A stretch of DNA of 64,000 nucleotides. It comes from Strongylocentrotus purpuratus (Eukaryota > Echinodermata > Echinoidea > Camarodonta > Strongylocentrotidae). The notes beneath the pieces were generated by a model. The model was not told the origin of the DNA. It saw nothing but the letters and a program-made list of their open reading frames with translations, and searched no databases. The position numbers were made by a program, and so were the translations under genes. Location: contig NW_022145601.1 of assembly GCF_000002235.5 (NCBI RefSeq), forward strand, positions 22,671,389-22,735,388, read 5' to 3'. The first letter of the stretch is position 1. Every line of letters starts with the position of its first letter. Shown piece by piece: positions 22,006 to 32,053 of this stretch.

Positions 22006-22620
22006 ACCCCCCTGGATCCGCTCCTGACGTCATTGCCTCGTTATCCTCTTATTGTTTTCTTTCTATTGGTAATATACATTTCTCACTTTCCCCCTGAGAA
22101 TCTCATCTCCTAACACCAGCATCCAAGTCATATTGACAATAATATGTTTTTGTGTGGATGCTCTAATAATCTAATGTAGAGTAATTGTTTTCAGTTAAAT
22201 CATGAAAAATGTGAATTCTGAAAATTTATTTATATAAAAGTCAATAATTATGAATATACAATATTCTGAAAATAGTTTCAATTTTTCAAAGTTTATAAAA
22301 AATCTTGTGAAATGTCATGCCCGCAAAACGATACAAATCATATAACCTGGGCAAAGGCATGGGGAAATCAAGTCAAAAGAGGGAAATTAATGGGATAAAA
22401 TATATAAAGCAATTGATAAATAGTGAGGCAATGGCGTCACAAACTGATAACCAAATTGGCAATTTGTGTAGTGCTTTCCATTGTTCCATAGTTTTTCATA
22501 TTAAAAAGAAAATCATAACTTCCTTATTAGTTATCCAATTTTACTCATTTTTTCTGCTCTGCTCCTCTTGTTTTTCTACATCTATTGAAAGCGAATTATT
22601 TTGAAGTGGATTTACCCTTT

Positions 22621-22980
22621 AGGTTATACCACATTCAAGCTTTTCGTAAATATACAATATTGCACGGTTAGATTTCCAAGATTTTGAGCTAAATAAGATA
22701 ATAAGGTTTTGTGACCGGAAGGCATATGTGAACGAAGCTTTTATTAGAACTTATGGACCTACCATCTCCAGGCACCCAGAAACTATACAATTTTAGCCAA
22801 TGAAAATTGTCAAGATTTTCGTTTGTCCATGACACTGGAATTCTCAAAACCTCAGGATACCAAACGGAGCTGACCGGACTACAAGCCTAGTTACTGCTAG
22901 TTACTGTTTGTTGGAAAATGACGAATTCCCAAAGTTACTGTCAGGCGAGAAGTATGCTTATTTAGAGGTCTACATGTAAA
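22621..22980. other. No recognised feature
   Basis: AT-rich, non-coding in all frames as far as visible, with no repeat partner noticed in the window. Confidence 0.4.
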
Positions 22981-23806
22981 GGCTCGCGGCACAGCGGGGC
23001 TCGGGGGCATGGGTCCCCCATCTATTTTGAAAAAGTTTATTCAAGAGAAGTGGGGAGAAGTAAGAAAAATAAATTGTGACCTGCCAGTGTCACAAAATAA
23101 TGAAGTCTTAAAATATGATCAACTGACCGTAATTAAATGAAATTTCGGAGGCTTCACCCTCTTGACCCCACCTAGGGCCCTAAGGCGTGCCCCTGAATGC
23201 TTATCTGACAGTTATAAAATGCCTAAAAATCCCTGAGTTTCCGGGGTATCAAAATATGCTCATCTGAACGTAATGAATGCCCCGATAGCCCCTGAGTTTC
23301 CTCGGGGGCTCAGCCCCTGGACCCCACGCCAATTAGTGACCTACCCGTGTCATTAATAAGGTATCAAAATATGCTCATCTGAACGTAATGAATGCCCATT
23401 GCCCTTGAACTTCCGGGGCTCCGCCCCTAGACTCCACACCAATTTATGTTCCGCGAGCCTTGACTTGCAGACCTCAAAATAAGCATATTTCTCGCCTGAC
23501 TGTAACTTTCGGAATTCGTCATTTTCCAACAAACTCATAAAACAGTATAATTTACTAAAAATCATGTCATTTTACGGCATTTGTAAATCACTGAAATCGA
23601 ATTAAAAATGAACCACTTTAGGGGGAGTCTGCCCCCCTTCGAATTAGTACGCCAGTGGTGTCTAGTGGCGTATCTGGCGCTTGGTTTCGTTTGGGGGAGG
23701 CGAGATGAGCGCGAAACCATAATTATCTTTTCCCCCTTTTCTTTTCCTCTTACTCTTTATTTTCTTTCCCTTTCTCTCCTCTTTCCCATTCCCTCCTTCC
23801 CTTCTT

Positions 23807-23846
<40 letters not shown>

Positions 23847-24499
23847 GCTGAGGGGGGAGGGGGAGACAAGGGCCTTTCGCCCCCGATCCACACCTTGATG
23901 GCGGGAAAAATCGCAACTGATCTCTCCTACCTTTCTTCCTCTTTTTTTTTCTTTCCCTTTCTCATCTCTTTCCCTTCCCCTTCCCTTCCTTCTCTCTTTT
24001 TAAAGTTTGCTGGGGGGAGGCAAAGGCCTTTCACCCCCTACCAGAACCACATGTTGTTGGCTGGATTAATTGCATCTGACCCCCTCCCTTTCTTTTCTTT
24101 TTTTCTTTTTTTGTTCCCTTTAGCTCTCCTCTGTCCTTTTCCCTTCCTACTCTCTTTTTTTGTCCCCCCCCCCCTGAGGATAAACAAATTGTTGGCGAGA
24201 AAATCGTAACTGATAATCCTCCTTCATTACTTTTCTTATTCCTTCCCCCCCCCCTTTCCTTTGACTCCTCTTCTCTTTTTTTATTTCCCTTTCCTTCCTT
24301 CTCTCTTTTTGGGGGGAGAGGGGAGGGGGGCAACAGCCTCGGAGGCAAGGCCCTCAGTCGCCCCTCTTTTCTTTCCTCTTCTTTCTTTCCTTTCTCTCCT
24401 CTTTCCCCTTCACTTCTGTTCCTTCTTTCTCTAGCTCTCTCTCTTTTTTGGCGGGGGAGAGGGGGGGAGACCCCTTCGGCCCCCCTGGATCCGTGTCTG
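22981..24499. mobile_element. Right-hand part of an 8850-type element with satellite and polypyrimidine modules
   Basis: 23085-23480 carries three to four units of the ATCTGACCGTAATTAAATG / GAGTTTCCGGGG / GGACCCCACGCCAATT satellite. 23720-24470 carries polypyrimidine modules. The segment ends CCTGGATCCGTGTCTG at 24484-24499, a diverged right terminus of the CAGGCGCGGATCCAGG family. A matching left terminus with the flank GCCGTGGG was not found, so the left end is probably truncated. Confidence 0.65.
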
Positions 24500-24639
24500 G
24501 CCGTGGGTGTGTCCCCCATCCAATATGTACTGACCTGAACAGTTTTGTAATAGCGAACAGGCGCCGTACGTACTGAGCTGAGCAGCTTTGTAACAGCGGA
24601 CTTGATTGGTTGTCTTAAAATTCAATTTACGAGCGTTCT

Positions 24640-25160
24640 GCGCATCCGTCTGGCAAAGTAACAGGCGTGTGCTATCGCACCTTGCACGCGCCTGCTAAAT
24701 AACAGGCGGTGATTGGTCAATTTAGCAGACGTGTGCCGCGTTCCATACGTCTGGGGCACGTGAATAAAGTCACCAACGGCTTTCCATATTTTTCGGGACC
24801 CACGCGTATGACATGACACAACCACGCGTATGACATGACTGAACCACGCGTACGCTATGTCAAAACCATGCGTACGTTAAGAATTACATAGAAGTATAAT
24901 GGAAAATGACCATGCGTACGTTCTGTCAGAACCACGCGTACGTTATGATCGACCCACGCGTACGTTCTGTCGGAACCACGCGTACGCTCTGACATGCACG
25001 CGTACGGTCTTGGCACACGTAATGAAGGCGATAGCCAACCATACAGTAGATGCGAATACATGTACATTTCGTATGGAAGTAGCAGAGAAATCACAAGTCC
25101 ACGCGCATGCGCACATGGGGTATTTGCCCTCTCGAGTACGGAAAAAAAATTCGCGGCCCG
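24640..25160 (-). repeat. Minisatellite block 3 with both flanks, reverse orientation
   Basis: 24797-25013 is the reverse complement of the CGTACGCGTGG minisatellite, about ten units. 24640-24790 matches 16030-16200 reversed. 25020-25160 matches 2970-3073 plus 3839-3885 reversed, including ACATGTACATTTCGTATGG and CACGCGCATGCGCACATGGG. It is therefore an independent copy of the repeat that lacks the 3074-3838 foldback element. Confidence 0.85.
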
Positions 25161-25439
25161 GAGAGAGGTGGGGGAGAGGGGCAAAATACAGCTTTTAATT
25201 AGGAATTGTTAATGCAACAAACCTGTCTTTGGGGTCTTAATCAATATTGCGAATAGAAAGAAAGCTTCATTTTATTATGTTGGTTGTTTCACTGAGACTA
25301 TGTCCGGCTGATCTACCGTGCTAACCACTTCTACGTATTAAGGTTTGCAAAATTTTCTTCTTGAAGAATACCAGATGTTTAGCTATGTCTACATTGCCAT
25401 AATAAGGAGAAGAGCTGAAAGGCTATAAAATTGGCATAC

Positions 25440-25904
25440 CTGAACTATTTGAACCACGTTGTTGTCGGTATTCAGGGCAAACACAAAAAGACTTTGAATT
25501 TTAGGTGCTGGACAGATCCTGGCAGTGGAATCCCTTCTTCGTCTTGACTGTTTTTTCTCGTCCTCGCTCTTGGTTGCTTGAATCATCTCGCCATATTTGC
25601 AGGCGATGGCTTTCTTTTGATAGTCGGTAAAGTCCGTGACGATCGGCTTAGTATGCATGTACAAGGCTCTAATATTGCTGCTCAAGTCTTCAATCACGCC
25701 CGATCGTTTTGCTTCCTCGATCTGTAGTTTCTGTTTTTTGGTCAAAGCGATATTACGAGATGATGGGCATTCTTTGGACCCTAGACCGGCATAAGGAAGG
25801 ATCTCTGGCACGTCCTTGGCCGTTGTCAAGTTGGGCACGGTAGTTACGACGACAAAGGCGACGAGGCACAAAGAAATCATACAATATTTGGAAACCCCTT
25901 CCAT
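25440..25904 (-). CDS. Secreted prepro-ligand, first coding exon (Spaetzle/neurotrophin-like candidate)
   Basis: This exon has 155 codons on the minus strand and ends at a consensus donor (CAG|GTATGC) in phase 0. I prefer the inner start, MEGVSKYC at 25904, because a hydrophobic segment (residues 8-22, ISLCLVAFVVV) then forms a normal signal peptide with cleavage near TTAKD. An upstream in-frame ATG at 25928 adds MRLRSWLK. Residues 30-120 form a polar prodomain with three cysteines. RRRR at 121-124 is a strong furin-type cleavage site. The mature region starts DSTARICPAPK and runs to LNTDNNVVQIVQ. A lone Cys after a basic cleavage site, followed by a VVQIVQ-type strand, resembles the start of Spaetzle/NGF cystine-knot domains (family knowledge). 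The candidate continuation is 2032-2466. I cannot name an ortholog. A duplicate of the 5' end lies at 34548-34654. Confidence 0.6.
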
Positions 25905-26330
25905 TTTTAACCAAGATCTCAATCTCACAGTGGCAACTTGAAGAACGAGGAAAACGAATGACGCTTGGATCCGTTATGACACTCACTTCAATCTCGTACT
26001 GGCTTCGGTCACGATGTTCCTTCACTTTATAGTTATGTTTGGTTATTAGAGGGGGGGGGGTTGCCAAATATAGATTGATGATTCATAGCCTATGTCGCAA
26101 GGAGAATGAAAAAAACCCGTTGATCACTGAAATTACTAGAGCGATTTGTCGTTCTATGATAAGTTGTATGTCGCTTGCTTCGTTTGCTAAGTCTCGTGTG
26201 GTTGGTTTGGGTTTGCTTAGTGGGAGGGTGATACATTTTGAGCAACAATAATTATTAGTAGATACAAATATATTTATCAAAACAAGAGGGTGGCAACGGA
26301 ATAAAAACCCTTTTTTAATATGATAGAACA
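25905..26330 (-). promoter_or_regulatory. Upstream region of the ligand gene, duplicated at 34655-35110
   Basis: The 5' flank, including TTATAGTTATGTTTGGTTATTA with a G run at about 26030-26060 and a CGTTTGCTAAGTC block near 26178, is nearly identical to 34655-35000. No TATA box or transcription start can be assigned with confidence, so calling it a promoter rests on position alone. Confidence 0.4.
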
Positions 26331-26399
26331 TGACGTAATTTATTGAATTTCCATCCAACAATACCAATTGTCTCCCCCCCCCCCCCCCCCAAATATCTT

Positions 26400-27430
26400 A
26401 AAAAGTACTTGATCATCCGCATTGGAATTATAAGGGTAATACTCATATATTATACTCGTATCTCATAAATTGAGTGTGAATTTCACCAGAATAAAGGCTT
26501 AAACAAATAGGTTATGCTTTGTTTGTAAGACGTAGCATTTTTTAAATGTTACGTTTATGCGTTGATTTGCATCAGTGCACAATAAATGTATACCTGTGAT
26601 CTGAACATTTCGTCACCGGCAAGATATCAAATTAATTTCCTTTCTTGTTATGATACTTTTATATGGTTACATGGTTGTATTTTATAAATGCAGCACATAC
26701 ATGATTTTTGTTTTGGGACTGGAATGGTAACTAGGCCTTAGAAAAATAATAATTGAGACAGTCAATTTCTTTCTCATCGCAATAGTTATTAAGAAAATAA
26801 AAGGCAAATAATGTTAATGAGAAAAGCACCGAGGCAGAAGAAATTTTGTGAATTTTGTTTTGTCTTTAATGATTACAATAGGAGAAAAGCACCCTTTTCA
26901 TACTGTGACATTATGGTTACACTTGAAAAATATACCATTGATGAGTTTGTCGGAGGGGGTGTTCATGAACCAAATTTGATGACAAATTAGTTGGCAATTT
27001 TCCAAAGCAACTCAAAAGTTGCATGTCATTACAGTGTTGAGTATCAGACACTATCTCAATCATTCAGATTTTAAACCATTTTGCAATTCGGTATCATTAT
27101 ATTAATGGGTATTTATCACTATATATCAGCGATTTAGTTTCAATTCATACACAAGTTATATACTAATACAATGTTGAGTACCAGATGCTATTTTTCATTC
27201 ATGAAGATTTCAAACAGTTTAGCCTTTCAATACCATTATACTGAATAATTTTAAATGTCAATCAGTGATTTAGTTTTCAATGCTCACACAAGTTTGCATT
27301 TTGTGTAGATAGGTACTGACACCTTTGACAAATTAATATCATAATAGTGATCAATGATTATCACATTCTGACCATTTGATAAATATGTTTCCTTATTTGT
27401 TTTGTTTTCCTTTCATCTCATATAGTTCTT
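26400..27430. repeat. Duplicated non-coding segment, copy 1
   Basis: 26400-26850 matches 35135-35555 almost base for base. 27030-27430 matches 35563-36290 (interrupted there by a SINE-bearing insertion) and 46095-46500. The latter block is itself a rough dimer: TGTTGAGTAYCAGA, TATCATTATA-ACTGAAT and CAGYGATTTAGTTTTCAAT recur at about 150-bp spacing. I see no coding frame conserved across copies. Confidence 0.8.
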
Positions 27431-27639
27431 ATTTTGCATATGTACACAATTTATTGTGTACATATTACCGAAAGATTACCTTTCCAGGACTCCTCAATCC
27501 CCCCCCCTCTCTCACATGGTGCACCCGCAAGCCTACTGTATACATAATTTGTATTTTACATTATTAGTTTGTAAATTGTAAGACATTGTTGAGTATTCTT
27601 CTTTCTTGTTTTTTTTTAACCCCAATTTATGGAACTATA

Positions 27640-27925
27640 TGTATTAAAAAAATTATTTAAAAACAATAGATCTAGATAATAGTATACATTCTCAGATTTT
27701 ATTGAATAATAATTTGCCAATGTGTGTTTTGCGTGACTGCTAAAGCATGTGTATGCTACTATGCTTATCAACTAGGGGACCTACGCCCTTAAGTCATAAA
27801 ATTACAGTAATGAGGATTAATGCCCCACAAAAGGGCTGTAATATTGCACATAGACACGGTTTTGATCCTGGGGCCTGACAGTTACGAGGCCATTGCTTTG
27901 TCACTGAACCATGACTGTACGCAGC
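27640..27925 (-). repeat. tRNA-derived SINE, copy 1 (minus strand)
   Basis: Read on the minus strand from about 27915, it shows TGGTTCAGTGACAAAGC (polymerase III A-box-like) followed 30-35 bases later by AGGATCAAAACC (B-box-like), then a conserved body containing TTTTGTGGGGCATTAATCCTC and GTAGGTCCCCTAGTTGATAAG. A second copy in the opposite orientation is at 35810-36110. The A and B box order and spacing are those of tRNA-derived SINEs (family knowledge); it does not fold as an intact tRNA gene. Confidence 0.75.
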
Positions 27926-28801
27926 GGGGGCTAGGGTAGGGGGCAGTTTCCATAAATAAATAAAAAAAAACAAAGAAGAACAAAGAAAATTCAATAAATT
28001 TGCAATAATTTATTGCATTTTACCCCGGTCCCCAACATACAAAAAATCCTTTGGACGGCCATGCTTTATGGCTCAAGGCATGTGTTATTATGTTCGAATG
28101 AGGGACAAAGCCCTCTCCCCTCCCTGAAACAAAAGGATGGTGTAGAGAGGTCGCCACTAGTGACTCGGGCTATTGTCAAGACTAGGAGCAGCATCACCAA
28201 AACAGTTTGTGTGTGTAGATTAGAGTATAATGCATCTCTGTAGAAAATTTGAAAGAAATCTGTCAAGAAATGTGGCTTAGAGCGCATTTAAGACATATGA
28301 CCTTTGACCATATAAGATACGGAACAATGAGGGCAGCATTGTCCAAAATTGTATTTATATAATTCATTCATTTATTAATTTGGTGTATACAGAGTGACCA
28401 GCAACTCAGGCTTAGGCAGAACATAAATGTATTACCGAAGGTATTTTACATAATAGCAAATTATCAAAGTCTTTATAAGACTATACAAATCACTGTAGCG
28501 TCTTATGGGACATAAAAGTCTATTTAATTTTGGACTAATTACGTGTTTGAATGTAGACCTAAATAGCATAAATGTTTTAATCATTATTCTGATTGTAAGT
28601 TAATATTTCATTGCAATTTGAATGATTCATAACCTGTTTGTAAATAAATATGTCTTTCAACATTATTTTCGATCCAAGTTTTTACCTGACATTTTCCCTC
28701 AAGATGCATTTACTACACAACCTATTGCAAATCAATTGGCGCACTACATTTGTGTAAAATACACTTCCTTGTACTGTCAGGAGAAAAAACGAGAAACAAA
28801 A
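27926..28801. other. Unassigned; repeat fragment at 27926-28090
   Basis: 27926-28090 (AGCGGGGGCTAGGGT, GGTCCCCAACATAC, GGCTCAAGGCATG) relates to 19030-19205 and 35700-35800. The rest, 28090-28800, is AT-rich without recognised features. Confidence 0.4.
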
Positions 28802-28890
28802 CATCACTGACTGATGCAATGTATTTTCAATAGCGCCATCTTTCGGTTCCTGTACTCGAACATCATCAAGCACGCGTCGTCAGTTGGTGA

Positions 28891-29366
28891 TGTCTTGTTT
28901 GTTTGTTTGTTTGTTTCATTCACCATGTAAAATAACTGTTTAATGATAATAAAATACAGTGGCTTAAATTTATATATAATACATAGTAGGAACAATGCAT
29001 AAACAATGTTTGAAGCGCAACGTCCCTAAGATATTATATAGTCGATACTTATTTGGTATGAATAGAACATGGCTTAAAATAAGACATTCTGTCGTTACAA
29101 AAATAAAACAAAATGCAAAAATCATGCCCCTTAACGTATTTGGATAACACGCGAAAACAAGGAAATACACATTACCTCTTCTTGACATAATTAGCACTAT
29201 TCAAAATGTACCTCAAAAGTTAACAAGTATATTTTGAGAGAAATAATTCCTTAATTTTGTTTATAAATAACAAAAGGTTATTACATGCTCGTATTTCAGG
29301 TGGCAAAGCGTTCCAAGTGTCAGGACCTATACATCTAATTGATATTTGGGCTAAAGCACTCCTTGG
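28891..29366 (-). mobile_element. 3' end of a LINE, minus strand, with (CAAA)n tail
   Basis: On the minus strand 29366-29220 encodes a LINE C-terminal tail containing ISIRCIGPDTWNALPPEIR and LFLSKYTC before a stop. The x-GP-xxWNxLPxxIR pattern is characteristic of CR1/jockey-type ORF2 C-termini. The 3' end, at 28891-28917, is a (TTTG)n run on the plus strand, that is a (CAAA)n tail. The sequence just left of the tail (…TCGTCAGTTGGTGATG) continues uninterrupted at 38797-38815, an apparent empty site. The 5' side is cut by the element starting at 29367. Confidence 0.8.
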
Positions 29367-29632
29367 CAGGGGCGTACGCAGGGGGGGGGGGTTTTGGGGG
29401 TTCACCCCCCCCCCCCCCCCCCCTTTGGTATTTTTATGTGTGTAAACCCCCCTAAAAAAACCTAAACCCCCCCCCCCCCCCTTGGTTTTTTTTTTTTTTT
29501 TTTTTTTTAATTATTAAAAAAAAAAAAAAAAAAAAATTATGCCCACGGTTAACCTAAAAAAGTTGACCCTGCCCCCCCCCCAACGAAGAAAAATGTCAAA
29601 TTTTCAAATTTGGAGACCCCCAAAAAAAAATA
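29367..29632 (+). mobile_element. Truncated CAGGCGCGTACGCAG-type element
   Basis: It starts CAGGGGCGTACGCAGG at 29367. It follows the block order of the complete relative 42243-42585: G run, C run, TTTGGTA-TTTT-TGTGTGTAAA, C run, poly-T/poly-A, ATTATGCCCACGG, CCTAAAAAAGTTGACCCT, AATGTCAAATTTTCAAATTT. The right terminus is missing. The LINE at 29637 begins directly after the break. Confidence 0.85.
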
Positions 29633-29639
29633 TCCAAGA

Positions 29640-30445
29640 GGTTCAATTATAAAAGAAGGGATGATTTGATTTCATCTACTTTAGAATGCCTTTGGTTTGA
29701 ATTGCATTATCTAAATAAGTCTCCCATCCTGGTTGGAGAGTTTTACAGACCACCAAATTCTCACGTTGATTTCTTTGAAGAATTAGACGGAAATTTGGAC
29801 TCTGCTCTCTCGGAAGATATGAGCTGTATTATTTTAGGTGATTTCAATTGTGATTGTATGCCACACCAACTTGATCTGAATGCTGAAAAGTTAATGTTTT
29901 ATACAAATATGTACGGGCTAAGTCAGCTAATTGATACTGCCACAAGAGTTACAAATACCTCTTCTACTTTAATTGATTTGATATTTGTATCAGACAAGGA
30001 ACTTTACAATGAATGGGGAATATTTGAAACTAGCATTAGTGATCATTATTTGGTGTATACGGTTCGCGATTTTAGTGCAAAGATCCATAACAAATCTGAA
30101 TACGCAGAATTTCGCTCGTTTAAAAATCTTGACGAGGAGAAATTTTACAGTGAATTGAGAAGTACTCCTTGGCAGGTCATAAAAGATATAGATAAAGTTG
30201 ATGTTGCGTGGGATATGTGGTTGACTCTATTCAATAATATAATCAACAAGCACATACCAGTATGTAAAAAGCGGATAAGAAAAAAGGCATGTCCATGGAT
30301 ATCTGACGAGATTGTTAAGCTCATGACGGAACGTGATAAAGTTCTCAAAGCTGCTAAAGCTAACAAAAGTGATGATCTTTGGGACCTACAAATATCTAAA
30401 AAATACAGTTATTCATCTCATGAGGAAAAGAAAAAGAGAATATAA
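29640..30445 (+). pseudogene. LINE 1 ORF2, endonuclease part
   Basis: The frame encodes the C-terminal part of an AP-like endonuclease. GEFYRPPNS (about 29730), LGDFNCD (about 29835), LIDLIFVS (about 29970) and the ISDHYLVYT motif (about 30030) fit the YRPP, GDFN and SDH signatures of the family. The N-terminal catalytic motifs are absent because of 5' truncation. The frame runs off by a shift near 30400 into SSHEEKKKRI and a stop; the correct continuation is in the next frame. Confidence 0.9.
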
Positions 30446-32045
30446 TGCAGACCAGATCTCGCAAAATCATAACAATAGTAAGCAAATGTGGAGATGTTTG
30501 AGAAACCTTGTGCCTATAGTCATTACCTATATCTCCCAATAGCATAATGTTGATGGTACTAATGTGTCAGACAATTCAAATATTGCTGAAGCTTTTAATG
30601 ACTTTTTCATTTCTAATGCTACTAAGATTACAAAGGACCTGCGAAGGAATAAGTCTCAACTGAGAGTAGACGAGGACAATAATAATATTGGTCCAAGTCA
30701 TTCGCAATTTAATTTGAATTTGATTACTGAGGATTTTGTATTGAAACAGATTGATAATCTGAGTATAGATAAAGCAACTGGTGAAGATCACATCAGCTGT
30801 AAACTTTTAAAGATGACGAAGAATGTTATCGCAGAGTCTCTTTGTGATATCATTAACAAATCCCTGTCTACAGGAGTTGTTCCACGTGAATGGAAAAAGG
30901 CTCGGGTAGTACCAATATTCAAATCTGGAGATATTTCTTCTTTGAATAATTACCGCCCCATTTCAATATTATCTATCGTGAGTAAAATTATAGAAAGGGC
31001 CGTCCATCAACAACTCAGTGAATTCTTGGACGTGAATCAATTATTACACCCTAATCAGTCTGGTTTTAGACCTAAACATTCAACAGCTACTGCCCTTGCA
31101 AAACTTGTAAATCAATGGTCGTTGAATATTGATAACAAAGAAATTTCTGGAGTTGCCTTCATAGATCTTCGTAAGGCTTTTGATACTGTTGACCATGAGC
31201 TACTTCTACATAAACTAGCTTGTATAGGTTGTAGTAATAGGACTATTTATTGGTTCAAATCATATTTAGAGGAACGACAACAAGTGACCCAATTCAAAGG
31301 AGCCAAGTCGCATCCATCAACCATCAAATTAGGTGTGCCACAAGGTTCAATTCTTGGTCCCCTTTTATTTTCAATATATGTTAATAGTCTACCTGAATGT
31401 ACTTCTGAAGGTATCATAGATATGTATGCTGACGATACGACACTTACCGTCAGTGCAAATGATGCAACTGTTGTGGAAGAAAAATTAACTGTTGCGTTAA
31501 ACAGAGTCATGGCATGGATTAAGGAAAATCGTCTTGTTCTTAACACTGAAAAAACTTGTGTCATGTTAATTGGCTCTCCTGCTAATCTCAAGAAAATTGA
31601 ATCTTTCACCATTTCATTAAACGGCAATTTGATCAAAAGAGTTCAATTCACCAAATGCTTAGGACTTTTGATAGATGAAGAATTGAAATGGTCTAAACAA
31701 ATCGAAAACGTAAGTAAACTCACCCAGAAAAACATTAGCATGATAAAGAGAGCAAAGAGTTTTTTGCCTTAAAAATCCTTGAAGTTACTTTATAACAGTC
31801 TAGTGTTGCCACGATTAGATTACTGCTCTGTCGTATGGTCGAACCGATTTCATTCTCATACAACTAAGCTGCAAAAAATTCAAAAGAGGGCCGCAAGAAT
31901 AATATTGAACAAGACATATGACACACCGTCGGCTGATTTGTTCACAAGTCTTAAATGGATGACACTAGACAAGCGGTTTGAGTTAAGTCGCGTTATGATG
32001 ATATATAAATGCGTTCATAACTTAGCACCTTCTTACCTTCAGGTA
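30405..32045 (+). pseudogene. LINE 1 ORF2, reverse transcriptase part
   Basis: One frame, broken only by TAG (30540) and TAA (31770), carries RT signatures in order: WKKARVVPIFKSGD, NYRPISIL, GFRPKHSTATAL, AFIDLRKAFDTVDH, LGVPQGSILGPLLFSIYVN, MYADDTTLTVS (catalytic YADD) and KCLGLLIDEELKW. Then LLYNSLVLPRLDYCSVVW and RVMMIYKCVHNLAPSYL follow, the typical thumb and connection region of CR1/jockey elements. The YADD aspartates are intact. Confidence 0.92.
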
Positions 32046-32053
32046 GGCTTAAT

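Larger units (their letters stand above)
19954..22026. mobile_element. hAT-like non-autonomous element with perfect 8-bp TSD, 2073 bp
   Basis: The left end is CAGGCGCGGATCCAGG (19954-19969). The right end is CCTGGATCCGCTCCTG (22011-22026), inverted with two mismatches. Flanks 19946-19953 and 22027-22034 are both ACGTCATT. Contents are two units of the CGTTTCATTAAATTATTAGAG repeat (20085-20240, resumed at 20776), the TTAA element 20243-20771, a satellite fragment (20930-21110), a (GT)n plus G run near 21205, and polypyrimidine/G-run modules (21535-22005). There is no transposase ORF. It belongs to the same family as 8850-10351. Confidence 0.9.
19798..22620. mobile_element. Long-TIR element (AAAGGGCAAGTCCACTTC) split by a nested insertion
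   Basis: The left end AAAGGGCAAGTCCACTTCAA (19798 on) is matched in reverse complement by TTGAAGTGGATTTACCCTTT ending at 22620. The arms extend inward: TTGGCAACTC...CTGTGACGTCATTGCCTC on the left side matches, reversed, GAGGCAATGGCGTCACA...CCAAATTGGCAA at about 22430-22465. The left arm is interrupted after GACGTCATT by the 2073-bp element 19954-22026. Without it, this element would be about 740 bp. No target duplication was identified at the outer ends. Confidence 0.75.
2467..25439 (-). other. Inferred intron of about 23 kb packed with nested repeats
   Basis: If exons 25440-25904 and 2032-2466 belong together, this is their intron: donor GTATGC (minus, 25439 downward) and acceptor TTTTAG (2470-2467). 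Its content is described piece by piece in other entries. Nearly all of it is mobile or satellite DNA, with no further exon that I could recognise. Confidence 0.4.

Noticed and set aside
24484..24507. Pairing of the right terminus at 24499 with a left flank GCCGTGGG at 19438
   Set aside because: The 8-base match exists, but no CAGGCGCGGATCC-type left terminus follows it. The match is best explained by chance.
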